From AP-15 sp963818695 (GTDB taxonomy: Bacteria > Pseudomonadota > Alphaproteobacteria > ATCC43930 > CGMCC-115725), in contig CAWFTG010000003.1 in assembly GCA_963818695.1 (NCBI GenBank), positions 310,001 to 374,000 of the forward strand: a stretch of DNA of 64,000 nucleotides, read 5' to 3'. The notes under the pieces were generated by a model. It had not been told where the DNA came from, did not search any database, and saw only the letters and a program-made list of their open reading frames with translations. Each line of letters starts with the position of its first letter. Positions within the stretch are counted from its first letter, which is position 1. This document shows, one piece after another, positions 1-9,121 of the stretch. The translations under genes were made by a program, and so were the position numbers.

Positions 1-70
1 CGCGTCCACCCGTGCCGCCTCTGGCCAAGTTGCCGGGAACCGGCCATTGCCCCGAACCGGATAAAATCGG

Positions 71-941
71 GTGATTACCGGCGACATGGTCCAGCCGCAA
101 TCGATCCGCCCGGCTAGGACAGCCCTGCCGGCCGCGGCGCAACTGCATCAAACTATCGTCGATATACGGTCAGGCCCGCTGCAGGTGCGCCTCGCGGAAA
201 CGACCGCGGATATCGATGCGGCGCAGGCGCTGCGGTATCGCATCTTTTATGAGCGGCTTGGCGCCCAGCCGTTGCCGGAAATGGCATGCCGACGTCGCGA
301 TGTCGACCAATTTGATAATGATTGCGATCACCTCCTCGTCCTCGACCATAGCCGCGGCACCGACAGCGTCGTCGGAACCTATCGGCTGATTCGGCGGGAT
401 ACGGCAGTCCGGCTGGGTGGCTTCTATTCGGCCAAGGAATTCGACATTTCTCCTGTCGTGCTCCATCCCGGAGAGATTCTCGAATTGGGCCGCTCGTGCG
501 TCGATCCCGCGTATCGCAATCGCTCGGCCATGCAGCTACTGTGGAGCGGCATTGCTGCCTATGTCTTTCATTACGACATCATCCTAATGTTCGGCTGTGC
601 CAGCCTGCCGGGGACCAACCCTGATGCTCTGTCCACGCCGCTTTCATACCTGCACCGATATCATCTTGCGCCCCCGGCACTGCGGCCGCGCGCTCTCGCC
701 GATCGCTACGTCGAGATGTGCCGGCTCAGACCGTGCGCCATCGATGCGACTCGGGCAATGGCGGGACTTGCCTCCGCTGATCAAAGGATACCTCCGACTG
801 GGCGGCTTTGTCGGTGATGGCGCCGTCGTCGACGAGCAGTTCAACACCACCGATGTCTGCATCGTCGTCAAAACCGATCTCGTGACCGAGAAGTACTCCC
901 GTCATTACGAACGGCAGTCCAAAGATACATGGACCGCTTGA
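71..941 (+). CDS. olsB: OlsB-like GNAT acyltransferase (ornithine lipid synthesis), frameshifted
   Basis: The product resembles the OlsB/hemolysin-type N-acyltransferases that move a 3-hydroxyacyl group from ACP to ornithine, the first step of ornithine-lipid synthesis. The N-terminal part is in one frame (GTG 71, or ATG 86) and shows the family motifs ALRYRIFYERLGA and GEILELGRSCVDPAYR. The conserved C-terminus (PPLIKGYLRLGGFVGDGAVV, then FNTTDVCIVVKT) continues in the next frame. One extra base near 762-770 explains the switch; removing it gives 289 aa, the usual length. plsC follows after 4 bp, the olsB-olsA arrangement. The enzyme could also act in another acyl-amine pathway; the family assignment is firm, the substrate is inferred. 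Confidence 0.75.
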
Positions 942-945
942 GGAC

Positions 946-1815
946 ATGGGTTCGTCGACGCTGAGGCTGTCTCGCCTCGCGCTCTACTGCGCTTGGACCG
1001 CCGGCCTGATGCCGGTTCAGTTGGTCGGTCTGGCCTTGCGGCGCCATTGGACGAGCACTCTGCCAGTCTTCTACCATCGCTGGTGCTGTCGGATCCTCGG
1101 ATTTCGAATTCGAGTGATCGGCACACCAACCAGTGAGCGCCCGGTTTTATTTGCGGCCAATCATGTCTCTTACACCGATATTACCGTCCTCGGCTCGATA
1201 ATCCCCGGCTCCTTCATCGCCAAATCCGAGGTGGCTCGGTGGCCCTTCTTCGGTTTGCTCGCCAAATTGCAGCGCAGTGTTTTTGTCGATCGCCGAGCGC
1301 GCAGCACTGTTGCCCAGCAGCGGGACGTGATGGGCAAGAGGCTGTCGGATGGCGATGCGCTCATCCTGTTCCCCGAGGGCACGAGCGGGGACGGCAATCG
1401 TGTGCGCCCGTTCAAGAGCGCATTGTTCGGCGCCGCTGAACTGGGCGAGGGTATCCCCCCAGCCATCGTTCAGCCGGTCTCCCTCGCCTACACGCGCCTC
1501 GACGGAATACCGATCGGGCGGTCTTACCGGCCGTTCTTCGCATGGTACGGCACGATCGATCTAGCGCCCCACCTGTGGAGCATGGTGGGTCTCGGGACTG
1601 TCGAGGTCGTGGTGGAATTTCACCCTCCGACCTTTCTCCGTGATTGCGGATCGCGAAAGGCGCTTGCGGAATATTGCCATTCGCGGATCGTCGGGGGCGT
1701 CGCGGGAGCTCTTTTCGGTCGGCCGCAGCCGATGCCGCAACCACCGGATCCGGACGCTCGCTCCTCACTCCGGCGAGAGTTCCATGGGGTGATCTCCGAG
1801 GCGGTGACAGGGTGA
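946..1815 (+). CDS. plsC: 1-acyl-glycerol-3-phosphate acyltransferase (PlsC/OlsA family)
   Basis: This is a membrane-associated acyltransferase of 289 aa. It shows the catalytic H-x4-D box (NHVSYTD, about residues 70-76), a FVDRRAR segment and the substrate-binding FPEGTSGDG motif. Enzymes of this family acylate lysophosphatidic acid; the homologue next to olsB (OlsA) O-acylates lyso-ornithine lipid. The position directly behind the OlsB-like gene favours the ornithine-lipid role, but a general PlsC function cannot be excluded. The N-terminus is hydrophobic (residues about 8-35). Its TGA overlaps the GTG that probably starts miaB, so the two genes are translationally coupled. Confidence 0.85.
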   Translation: MGSSTLRLSRLALYCAWTAGLMPVQLVGLALRRHWTSTLPVFYHRWCCRILGFRIRVIGTPTSERPVLFAANHVSYTDITVLGSIIPGSFIAKSEVARWPFFGLLAKLQRSVFVDRRARSTVAQQRDVMGKRLSDGDALILFPEGTSGDGNRVRPFKSALFGAAELGEGIPPAIVQPVSLAYTRLDGIPIGRSYRPFFAWYGTIDLAPHLWSMVGLGTVEVVVEFHPPTFLRDCGSRKALAEYCHSRIVGGVAGALFGRPQPMPQPPDPDARSSLRREFHGVISEAVTG

Positions 1816-3201
1816 CGCAAACCGAAATTACCACGAGGACGGCACCGAACGTGGCAAAGCACGTGTATATCAAGACTTATGGTTGCCAGATGAACGTGTA
1901 TGAACTCGGCGCGCATGGCCGAGCTTCTGGCGCCGCTCGGTTTTACGGCGGCGCAGGCGGCTAAGGATGCGGATCTAGTTATCCTCAACACTTGCCACAT
2001 CCGGGAGAAGGCGGCTGAAAAGGTTTATACGGAGCTCGGCAAAATCCGTAGTGTGAAAGCGGCGAAGGCCGAGCGCGGCGGGCGGATGATCGTGGCTGTG
2101 GCCGGCTGCGTGGCCCAAGCCGAGGGTGTGGAAATTATGCGGCGGGCGCCCTGCGTCGATCTCGTCTTTGGCCCGCAGAGCTATCACCGGCTGCCCGACT
2201 TGATCGCCCGCGTTCTGCGGGCCGACCGCGGAGACGTGCTCGATACGAGCTTTTCCGCGGAACCGAAGTTCGATTTTCTGCCCGAGACGACCGGCCCGAG
2301 GGGTGTTGCCGCTTTTCTCACCGTACAGGAAGGCTGCGATAAATTTTGCAGCTTTTGCGTCGTCCCTTATACCCGCGGCGCGGAATACTCTCGGCCGGTA
2401 ATACAAGTGGTGGCCGAAGCGCACAGCTTCGTGCGCGGCGGAGCGCGCGAGATCACCTTGCTCGGGCAAAATGTCAATGCCTATCACGGCGAAGGACCCG
2501 ACGGCCGAGAATGGCGGCTGAGTAAGCTGATACGACGGTTGGCGGAGCTGCCGGGTCTCGATCGCATCCGGTATACGACCTCGCACCCGCGGGATGTCGA
2601 TGAAGAGCTGATCGCGGCCCACCGCGATGTGCCGCAGCTGATGCCGTTCCTGCATCTTCCGCTGCAGAGCGGCTCGGACCGTATCCTTGCCGCAATGAAC
2701 CGGCGCCATACTGTCGCCGACTATCGCCGGATCATCGAACGGCTGCGCTCCGCCCGCCCCGATCTTGCCCTTTCAACCGATCTCATCGTCGGGCATCCGG
2801 GCGAGAGCGATATGGACCATCGGGCCACACTCGACCTCGTCGACGAGCTGCGATTTGCTCAGGCATTCTCGTTCAAATATTCGCCGCGGCCGGGCACGCC
2901 CGCGGCTTCAGCCGCATGCCAAGTTCCTGAAGCCGTGAAGTCGCAGCGGCTCACCGAATTGCAGCTGCGGTTGGCCCGCCGCCAACGCGACTTCAACGCA
3001 GCATGCATCGGCCGCACTCTCCCCGTCCTTTTGGAAAAGCCCGGCCGATACGAAGGACAGCTCGCTGGGCGCAGCCCCTATCTCCAGAGCGTGCATGTCG
3101 CAGCGGCGGCGAAACGGATTGGCGAGATCGTTCCGGCGCTGATCACGGCGGCGAGCGCCAACAGTCTGTCGGGCTCGCTAGAAGAGGTAGCTAAGGCATG
3201 A
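1812..3201 (+). CDS. miaB: tRNA-2-methylthio-N6-dimethylallyladenosine synthase MiaB, frameshifted near the N-terminus
   Basis: MiaB is a radical-SAM methylthiotransferase that converts i6A37 to ms2i6A37 in tRNA. The probable start is GTG 1812, overlapping the plsC stop. The segment KHVYIKTYGCQMNVY, with the first cluster cysteine, is in that frame; the rest (SARMAELLAPLGF onward) is one frame over. One extra A at 1903/1904 (TATGAACTCG instead of TATGACTCG) accounts for this, and the repaired product is 462 aa. Later motifs are intact: TCHIREKA, the radical-SAM cysteines in EGCDKFCSFCVVPYTRG and a C-terminal TRAM-like domain. As written, the ORF from ATG 1900 lacks the first cluster cysteine. 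phoH follows with a 4-bp overlap. Confidence 0.88.
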
Positions 3202-4205
3202 CTGAGCTGTCGCCGGCCACCGGCGAGTTTGCCGAAGGGCGCACTCAGCTTGAGTTCGACGACAACTTGCTCCTGCCGTTGCTCTATGGTGAGCGCGATC
3301 AGCATCTCGATCGCATTGAGAGGCAGCTCGGTGTCTCGGTTATCACGCGCGGCAATCGTCTCGCGATTTCAGGCTCGGCCTCAGCTACCGAAGCAGCCCA
3401 TCTCGCCCTGTGCCAACTGTATGAGCGTCTGAAGCGGGGACAGGAGGTGGATTTGCCGGCGGTAGAGGCGGCTATCCGACTGGCAGAGGCTGAGCTTGGC
3501 AACAAAAACCTCGATCTGTGGCGAGAAGACGCGGCGTTCCGGACCCGCAAGCGCCGCATCACGGCGCGCTCGCCCGGCCAGGCGGCCTACATCAAAGCGA
3601 TGCGCGACAACGAGCTGGTGTTCGGGTTGGGACCTGCCGGCACTGGCAAGACTTATCTTGCGGTTGCTGCGGCAGTCGATCTGCTGATGACCGGCCGTGT
3701 CGAGCGGATTATTCTCTCGCGGCCTGCCGTCGAGGCTGGCGAACGGCTTGGTTTCCTGCCGGGCGACTTGCGCGACAAGGTCGATCCTTATTTGCGGCCG
3801 ATTTTTGACGCGCTCAACGACATGTTGCCAGCGGATCAACTGGCGAGGCGCCTCGGCAACGGCGAGATCGAAGTGGCGCCGATCGCCTTTATGCGCGGGC
3901 GCACGCTATCGCATGCCTTTGTCATTCTTGACGAGGCGCAAAACACATCGCCCGTGCAGATGAAGATGTTCCTGACCCGGCTCGGAGAGGGATCGCGCAT
4001 GGTTGTGACCGGCGATCCAACCCAGGTGGATCTGCCCGCCGGAGCGCGCTCGGGTCTGGCCGAGGCGCTCGAGACCCTGAGCGGCGTTGACGATATTGGC
4101 ACGGTGCGGCTGACCGACCGGGATGTGGTGCGGCACAAACTTGTCGCCCGCATCGTCCGGGCCTATGAGGCGCACGAGAACGACTTGGGGCCAGGGAAGT
4201 CGTGA
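3198..4205 (+). CDS. phoH: PhoH family ATPase
   Basis: A 335-aa PhoH-like P-loop protein. A nucleotide-binding Walker A motif (GPAGTGKT, residues about 145-152) and a Walker B-like VILDEAQNTSP are visible, with GDPTQVDLP behind it. The N-terminal region (about 20-90) is KH-like, as in other alphaproteobacterial PhoH proteins. The family is thought to be an RNA-linked ATPase/helicase working with the endoribonuclease YbeY, whose gene is directly downstream. ATG 3198 overlaps the miaB TGA, and its own stop overlaps the ybeY start. Confidence 0.9.
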   Translation: MTELSPATGEFAEGRTQLEFDDNLLLPLLYGERDQHLDRIERQLGVSVITRGNRLAISGSASATEAAHLALCQLYERLKRGQEVDLPAVEAAIRLAEAELGNKNLDLWREDAAFRTRKRRITARSPGQAAYIKAMRDNELVFGLGPAGTGKTYLAVAAAVDLLMTGRVERIILSRPAVEAGERLGFLPGDLRDKVDPYLRPIFDALNDMLPADQLARRLGNGEIEVAPIAFMRGRTLSHAFVILDEAQNTSPVQMKMFLTRLGEGSRMVVTGDPTQVDLPAGARSGLAEALETLSGVDDIGTVRLTDRDVVRHKLVARIVRAYEAHENDLGPGKS

Positions 4206-4744
4206 TGGACTTGGCCTGCACGATCGACGTCACATTTGCCTGCGCCGGCTGGACCCGGTTATGCCCCCTCGCCGAAGGTCTTACGCGCGGCGCGGCCGAA
4301 CTTGCTCTGGCGCGCGGCACGACGGATTTGGGGCTGACGTGGGAGGGCACCGTCGAACTCGGCATCGCCCTCGCGGACGCTACCGGCCAACGGCAGCTCA
4401 ACCGCAACTATCGCGGCCAGGATCAGCCGACCAATGTGCTGGCCTTTCCGGTCTGGAAAGCAGGAACCCGGCTCGCTCCGGGCGCGCCGGCTCTGCTCGG
4501 CGATGTCGTGCTCGCGTTGGAAACCGTGGCGCAGGAAGCCGCCGAGCAGGAGAAACCGATTGGGGACCATCTCATTCATCTTACTGTGCATGGCGTGCTT
4601 CATCTCCTCGGCTACGACCACCTGACACAGGCCGAGGCGGCGACCATGGAGTCGCTCGAGAGGTCGATTTTGGCCGAGCTGGGGGTTCCAGATCCCTATC
4701 GGGACACGATGTCGTCAATCGAACCGGCGGCAGTTCAGCCATGA
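4202..4744 (+). CDS. ybeY: Endoribonuclease YbeY (rRNA maturation factor)
   Basis: YbeY is a zinc-dependent single-strand endoribonuclease for 16S rRNA 3' maturation and ribosome quality control. The metal site H-x3-H-x5-H is visible as HGVLHLLGYDH, preceded by LNRNYRGQDQPTNVLAFP, another family signature. The protein is 180 aa from GTG 4202, or 179 aa from ATG 4205, which overlaps the phoH stop. The last codons overlap the start of corC (ATGA). Normal length and no anomalies. Confidence 0.92.
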   Translation: MMDLACTIDVTFACAGWTRLCPLAEGLTRGAAELALARGTTDLGLTWEGTVELGIALADATGQRQLNRNYRGQDQPTNVLAFPVWKAGTRLAPGAPALLGDVVLALETVAQEAAEQEKPIGDHLIHLTVHGVLHLLGYDHLTQAEAATMESLERSILAELGVPDPYRDTMSSIEPAAVQP

Positions 4745-5658
4745 GCGCCTCCGAGCCCCCAGGAAGTAGCGGCCATTTCGGGCAAGATCGGTCCTTTTCC
4801 CGTCTGCGCAATTTTCTCCGCCTGATCCGCCGCCCCCGCAACGGCGAGAGCCTGCGCGAAACCATCGATGAAATGATCGAAGAGCCGGCGGCGGACGATG
4901 CCCACTCTCTGAGCGGCCACGAGCGGCTGCTGATCGGTAATGTCCTCAAAGTCCATGATCAAACGGCCGCCGACGTGATGGTGCCGCGCGTCGACATTGT
5001 GGCGCTCGACGCCGACGCGCCGTTTACCCAGGTCGTAAAATGCATGGTCGAGCAGGGCCATTCGCGGGTTCCGGTGTATCGCGAGACGCTCGACGACGTG
5101 ATTGGCTTCGTGCACGTAAAGGATGTACTGGGCCCGGTCGCCGAGCACCGCGAGACGAAGTTGGCGCCGTTGCTGCGCAAGGTGCTGTTCGTCGCGCCGT
5201 CGGCGCCGATCCTCGACCTTCTCGTCCAGATGCGCCAGGCGCGAACCCATATTGCGATGGTGGTCGACGAATTTGGCGGGATCGACGGGCTGGTCACGAT
5301 CGAAGACCTCATCGAGGAGATCGTCGGTGAGATCGAGGACGAGCACGATGTGGCCGGCGGCCCGAGCCTCGTCGAGCGCAGCGACGGGAGCCTGATCGCT
5401 GATGCCCGCACCCCGATAGAGATGCTCGAGGAGCATGAGGGCGCTCGGTTGCGCCCGGACGGAGACCAGGAGGAGGTGGACACCCTGGGTGGGCTGGTCT
5501 CGAGCCTTGCCGGGCGTGTGCCGAAGCGCGGCGAAGTCATTGCGCACCCCTTAGGCATCGAATTCGAAGTGCTCGATGCCGATCCGCGCCGGATCAAGCG
5601 TCTGCGCGTACGCCGACTGCCGGCAGCGACGGGGGGCGGAGATGCAGCCGGCGCCTGA
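4741..5658 (+). CDS. corC: CorC/HlyC family CBS-domain protein
   Basis: A 305-aa protein starting at ATG 4741 inside the ybeY stop (ATGA). The reading frame is open far upstream, but conserved sequence begins here. It has a pair of CBS motifs (VPRVDIVALDADAPF to about residue 185, containing HSRVPVYRETLDDVIGFVHV) and a C-terminal CorC/HlyC transporter-associated domain (about 220-295). Homologues are linked to magnesium/cobalt homeostasis or, as TlyC/YbeX, to ribosome metabolism; the neighbourhood ybeY-corC-lnt is the conserved one. There is no transmembrane DUF21 segment, so this is the short cytosolic form. Confidence 0.88.
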   Translation: MSASEPPGSSGHFGQDRSFSRLRNFLRLIRRPRNGESLRETIDEMIEEPAADDAHSLSGHERLLIGNVLKVHDQTAADVMVPRVDIVALDADAPFTQVVKCMVEQGHSRVPVYRETLDDVIGFVHVKDVLGPVAEHRETKLAPLLRKVLFVAPSAPILDLLVQMRQARTHIAMVVDEFGGIDGLVTIEDLIEEIVGEIEDEHDVAGGPSLVERSDGSLIADARTPIEMLEEHEGARLRPDGDQEEVDTLGGLVSSLAGRVPKRGEVIAHPLGIEFEVLDADPRRIKRLRVRRLPAATGGGDAAGA

Positions 5659-7270
5659 AGCATCGGTATTGCGGATCCGGCCCGGCTCCCGGGTCGATAC
5701 TCCGCTCTGCCGCCTGGCCCATCGCCTCGCCGTCATATCCGGCTGGCGCCGGTACGGGCTCGCTTTTTTGCTCGGTGTGTGCGCCACCGCAACGCTGCCG
5801 CCGGTCGACTTGACCCCGCTGCTGCTGGTGGCCTTTACCGGCCTCTTGTGGCTCGATGACGGAACCGCCGGGCCGTGGGCGTCCTTCCGCTTGGGCTACG
5901 CCTTTGGGTTCGGTTTCTTTGTCAGCGGCCTTTATTGGATTGCTGCGGCGCTGTTTGTTGATATCGCCAGCTTCTGGTGGCTGGTGCCGGTCGCCGCTGC
6001 CGGGCTCCCGGCGGCATTCGCGCTCTATGTCGGGGCGGCATTGCTGGCCACCAGTCTCGCCGTTAAGCATCTGCGTTTGCCGGGTACGGCTCGCATCTTC
6101 GCCTTTGCCGTTGCGTGGACCGTAGCCGAATGGGTGCGCGGGCACGCCTTCACCGGACTTCCCTGGAATCTGATCGGCTATGCCTGGTCGGGCGGGTTTC
6201 CCGGGGCGGTTTTGATGCTGCAGAGCGTCGCAGCGATCGGCATTTACGGGCTGAGCTTGCTGACGGTACTCGCCGCCTCGCTGCCCGCCCTCCTTGGGAC
6301 AACCTCGCTCGACCCGCTTTCGACCGCCCGACGGCTTGCCCCGGCAATAGCAGCGGGCCTCGTGATCTTTGTGCCGAGCCTGTTGGGCGCTCTCCGGCTG
6401 GCGGGCACACCGACTGTCGAAACCGGATATTTTCTGCGCATCGTCCAGCCGTCGATCCCGCAAACGATGAAATGGGAGCCGGCCGCCGCGCAACGCAATT
6501 TCCGCCTCCTCCGCGACCTCAGCAGTGCCCCGGCGACCCGGAAGATTGCCGCGGTGGTGTGGCCGGAGGCGGCGACCCCGTTTCTGCTCGGGCGCGATGC
6601 GTACCATCGCCGTGAGATCGCCGCCGTCGCCTTGGGCCGCGGCTTTATCATTACCGGCGCGGTGCGGGCGAACCCGCCGCCGAGCCCGGTCGCGCAGGTC
6701 TGGAACAGCATCGAGGCGGTGGACGGCAATGGTGAGATCGTCGCCCGCTATGACAAAGCGCACTTGGTTCCGTTCGGCGAGTACATGCCGCTCCGCGAGT
6801 TCTTGCCTCTGCAAAAGATTACGCCCGGAAGCCTCGACTACACCGCTGGCCCTGGCCCAAAAACGATTGATCTGCCGGGGCTTCCCGCTTTCGCCCCGCT
6901 GATCTGTTACGAGGTCATATTTCCGGGCGCGATCGTCGACGAACACGACCGCCCGGCGTGGATACTGAATGTGACGAACGACGCCTGGTACGGGCGCACC
7001 TCCGGTCCCTATCAGCATTTTGCGATCGCCCGGACCCGGGCTGTGGAAGAAGGATTGCCGCTGGTAAGGGTTGCGAATAACGGCGTGAGCGGGATCGTTG
7101 ACGAGGTGGGCCGGGTTGTCGCGCGGATTGACCTGAACACCGTCGGGTATGCCGATCTCCCGCTGCCCGCAGACACGTCCGCGGCAACGCTCTATGCCCG
7201 CGGCGGCGATTGGATATTGCTGGGGCTCCTGTGCCTCGGTCTTCTTCCGGTTGCATTTCGGCTGCGTTGA
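5642..7270 (+). CDS. lnt: Apolipoprotein N-acyltransferase Lnt
   Basis: Lnt adds the third acyl chain to the N-terminal cysteine of lipoproteins in the inner membrane. I chose ATG 5642, 17 bp inside corC; the frame is open upstream but shows no conserved residues. The product is 542 aa, with about six hydrophobic segments in residues 25-215 and a nitrilase-like domain after that. The catalytic Glu-Lys-Cys residues are recognisable in VWPEAATPF, DKAHLVPFGEYMPLR and LICYEVIFP. A final hydrophobic segment lies at the C-terminus. It is translationally coupled to corC. Confidence 0.92.
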   Translation: MQPAPEASVLRIRPGSRVDTPLCRLAHRLAVISGWRRYGLAFLLGVCATATLPPVDLTPLLLVAFTGLLWLDDGTAGPWASFRLGYAFGFGFFVSGLYWIAAALFVDIASFWWLVPVAAAGLPAAFALYVGAALLATSLAVKHLRLPGTARIFAFAVAWTVAEWVRGHAFTGLPWNLIGYAWSGGFPGAVLMLQSVAAIGIYGLSLLTVLAASLPALLGTTSLDPLSTARRLAPAIAAGLVIFVPSLLGALRLAGTPTVETGYFLRIVQPSIPQTMKWEPAAAQRNFRLLRDLSSAPATRKIAAVVWPEAATPFLLGRDAYHRREIAAVALGRGFIITGAVRANPPPSPVAQVWNSIEAVDGNGEIVARYDKAHLVPFGEYMPLREFLPLQKITPGSLDYTAGPGPKTIDLPGLPAFAPLICYEVIFPGAIVDEHDRPAWILNVTNDAWYGRTSGPYQHFAIARTRAVEEGLPLVRVANNGVSGIVDEVGRVVARIDLNTVGYADLPLPADTSAATLYARGGDWILLGLLCLGLLPVAFRLR

Positions 7271-7314
7271 CGGCTCCCCAAGCGCAACTCTTAGTCTGCT
7301 GTTAACACTCCTTG

Positions 7315-7344
7315 TTGACCGCCATCGATCGCCTGCCTTATCAA
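7315..7344 (+). promoter_or_regulatory. Candidate sigma-70 promoter for the HTH-metK-trmB unit
   Basis: TTGACC (7315-7320) and TATCAA (7339-7344) are separated by 18 bp in the 110-bp gap between lnt and the HTH gene. The gap is the only break in the otherwise tightly packed run. The match to the -10 consensus is modest, so this is an inference from sequence only. Confidence 0.35.
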
Positions 7345-7380
7345 ATCACTTCCGCTACTTTTTGCACTAGTGTTCCACCG

Positions 7381-7843
7381 ATGGCGATGCAACCACAGGC
7401 TCGGCGCCCAGGTCGCCGAAAAGGCGACAAGCCGAACCCGATCGATATCCATGTCGGCTCCCGCGTGCGGCTCCGCCGAAACATGCTCGGCCTCAGCCAG
7501 GAAAAACTGGGAGAGGCGATCGGGCTGACCTTTCAACAGGTCCAGAAATACGAGCGAGGTGCCAATCGGATCGGCGCCAGCCGGTTGCATGATCTCAGTC
7601 GTGTGCTGGATGTGCCGGTCTCATTCTTTTTTGACGACATGGACCCGGTACGCGCGCCGGCAATCCCGGCAGGGTTTGCCGAGCCTGCGGCCGAAGCCTT
7701 CGAACTCCGACCCGTTGCGCCGGCGTGAGACCGTCGAGCTGGTCAGCGCCTATTATCGGATCGACGATCCGGCTCTGCGCCGCCGCCTGTTCGATCTCGC
7801 GAGGGCTCTGGCGGGCGGCGCCGAACGAATTTCGGGAAATTAA
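7381..7843 (+). CDS. XRE-type helix-turn-helix regulator, frameshifted
   Basis: The first part (ATG 7381) carries a Cro/C1-type HTH: GSRVRLRRNMLGLSQEKLGE, then GLTFQQVQKYERGANRI. This is the regulator commonly found just upstream of metK in alphaproteobacteria. The frame ends early at 7728, while the conserved C-terminus (RRETVELVSAYYRIDDP, then RRRLFDLARAL) lies in the next frame to 7843. One extra base near 7702 (in GAACTCCGACCC) explains it, and the repaired protein is 153 aa. Its target is unknown; by position it may control metK or itself. Confidence 0.82.
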
Positions 7844-7960
7844 CGCTTCCGCCTGGCCCGGCAGGCCGAGCGGAAAATCGGGCTTGACGCTCAACAGGCA
7901 AGATTGCATCAACGGCGGAGTGCTACCCTCCATTCTTGACGCTTTGGGAAAGGCAGTGCT

Positions 7961-9121
7961 TTGGCCAACCGGGATTACGTATTCACGAGCGAATCTGTGT
8001 CGGAGGGGCATCCCGACAAAATCTGCGACCGCATTTCCGACGCGATCGTCGACACCTATTTGGCGGCCGAACCGGAGGCTCGCTGCGGCGTCGAGACGCT
8101 GGTCACGACCAATCGCGTAGTTCTGGCTGGAGAAGTCCGCGGTCCGGCGGCGATCACCAGCGAAAAGCTGATCGAGGTGGCACGCAATGCGATACGCGAG
8201 ATCGGCTACGAGCAGGAAAACTTTCATTGGCGATCGGCGGCGATCAAATGTCTGATCCACGGCCAGTCGTCGGATATCGCGCAGGGCGTCGACGCGTCGG
8301 GCAACAAAGACGAGGGCGCCGGCGATCAAGGCATGATGTTCGGCTATGCCTGCCGCGAGACGCCGGAATTGATGCCGGCGCCGATTTTTTTCGCGCATGC
8401 GATCCTGCGCTCCCTCTCCGAGGCACGGCACGCCGGGAAAACGCCGCTGTTGGGTCCCGACGCAAAAAGTCAGGTCACGCTGCAATATGTCGACGGCAAG
8501 CCGGTACGGGCGGTAAAGGTCGTCGTCTCGATCCAACACTCCGACCGGATCGAAACAGAAGAGGTGCGCGAGATCGTGCGGCCGTATGTGGTCGCTACTC
8601 TGCCCGAAGACTGGATGTGTGAGGAAGAGAATTTTCTCGTCAATCCGACCGGTCGCTTCGTGATCGGCGGCCCCGATGGCGATGCCGGGGTCACCGGCCG
8701 TAAGATTATCGTCGACACCTATGGCGGCGCCGCGCCGCATGGCGGCGGCGCGTTTTCGGGCAAGGACCCGACCAAGGTCGACCGCTCGGCCGCTTATGCG
8801 GCTCGCTATCTCGCCAAGAATGTCGTCGCCGCTGGGTTGGCCGAACGCTGCACGATCCAGATTGCCTATGCGATCGGCGTCGCCAAACCGTTGTCTTTCT
8901 ACGTCGACATCGCTGGTACCGGAGACGAACAAAAGCTTGCTGCTGTCTTGCAAGAGCTCGTGGATCTGTCGCCGCGCGGCATCCGTACGCATCTCGATCT
9001 GAATAAGCCGATTTACCGGCGGACCGCCGCCTACGGCCATTTCGGCCGCCGGCCCGACCCCGATGGCGGCTTTTCCTGGGAACGGCTGGATTTGGCAGAC
9101 GAGCTGCGGCGCGCCTTCTGA
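7961..9121 (+). CDS. metK: S-adenosylmethionine synthetase
   Basis: MetK makes SAM from methionine and ATP. The 386-aa product contains the signatures SEGHPDKICDRISDA, GEGAGDQGMMFGYA-type (here EGAGDQGMMFGYA) and GGGAFSGKDPTKVDRSAAY. The start is a TTG at 7961, preceded by GGGAAAGGC about 8 nt upstream; no ATG is nearer to the conserved N-terminus. The 117-bp leader after the HTH gene might hold a regulatory element, but I could not match it to a known SAM riboswitch. trmB follows immediately and supplies SAM-dependent tRNA methylation. Confidence 0.95.
   Translation: MANRDYVFTSESVSEGHPDKICDRISDAIVDTYLAAEPEARCGVETLVTTNRVVLAGEVRGPAAITSEKLIEVARNAIREIGYEQENFHWRSAAIKCLIHGQSSDIAQGVDASGNKDEGAGDQGMMFGYACRETPELMPAPIFFAHAILRSLSEARHAGKTPLLGPDAKSQVTLQYVDGKPVRAVKVVVSIQHSDRIETEEVREIVRPYVVATLPEDWMCEEENFLVNPTGRFVIGGPDGDAGVTGRKIIVDTYGGAAPHGGGAFSGKDPTKVDRSAAYAARYLAKNVVAAGLAERCTIQIAYAIGVAKPLSFYVDIAGTGDEQKLAAVLQELVDLSPRGIRTHLDLNKPIYRRTAAYGHFGRRPDPDGGFSWERLDLADELRRAF

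Noticed and set aside
1..70. Upstream gene fragment at the left edge
   Set aside because: Only 70 bp are visible and no reading frame gives recognisable sequence.
5594..7018. Long minus-strand open frame opposite lnt
   Set aside because: Arg/Gln/Gly-rich composition typical of antisense frames in GC-rich DNA; lnt is certain.
7844..7960. metK leader as a SAM or SAM/SAH riboswitch (CATCAACGGC resembles the SAM/SAH motif start)
   Set aside because: Only a short piece matches and the downstream conserved bases and pairing do not follow. A covariance-model search would settle it.
7595..9040. Minus-strand frame opposite metK (481 codons)
   Set aside because: Antisense shadow of metK without motifs or ribosome binding site.
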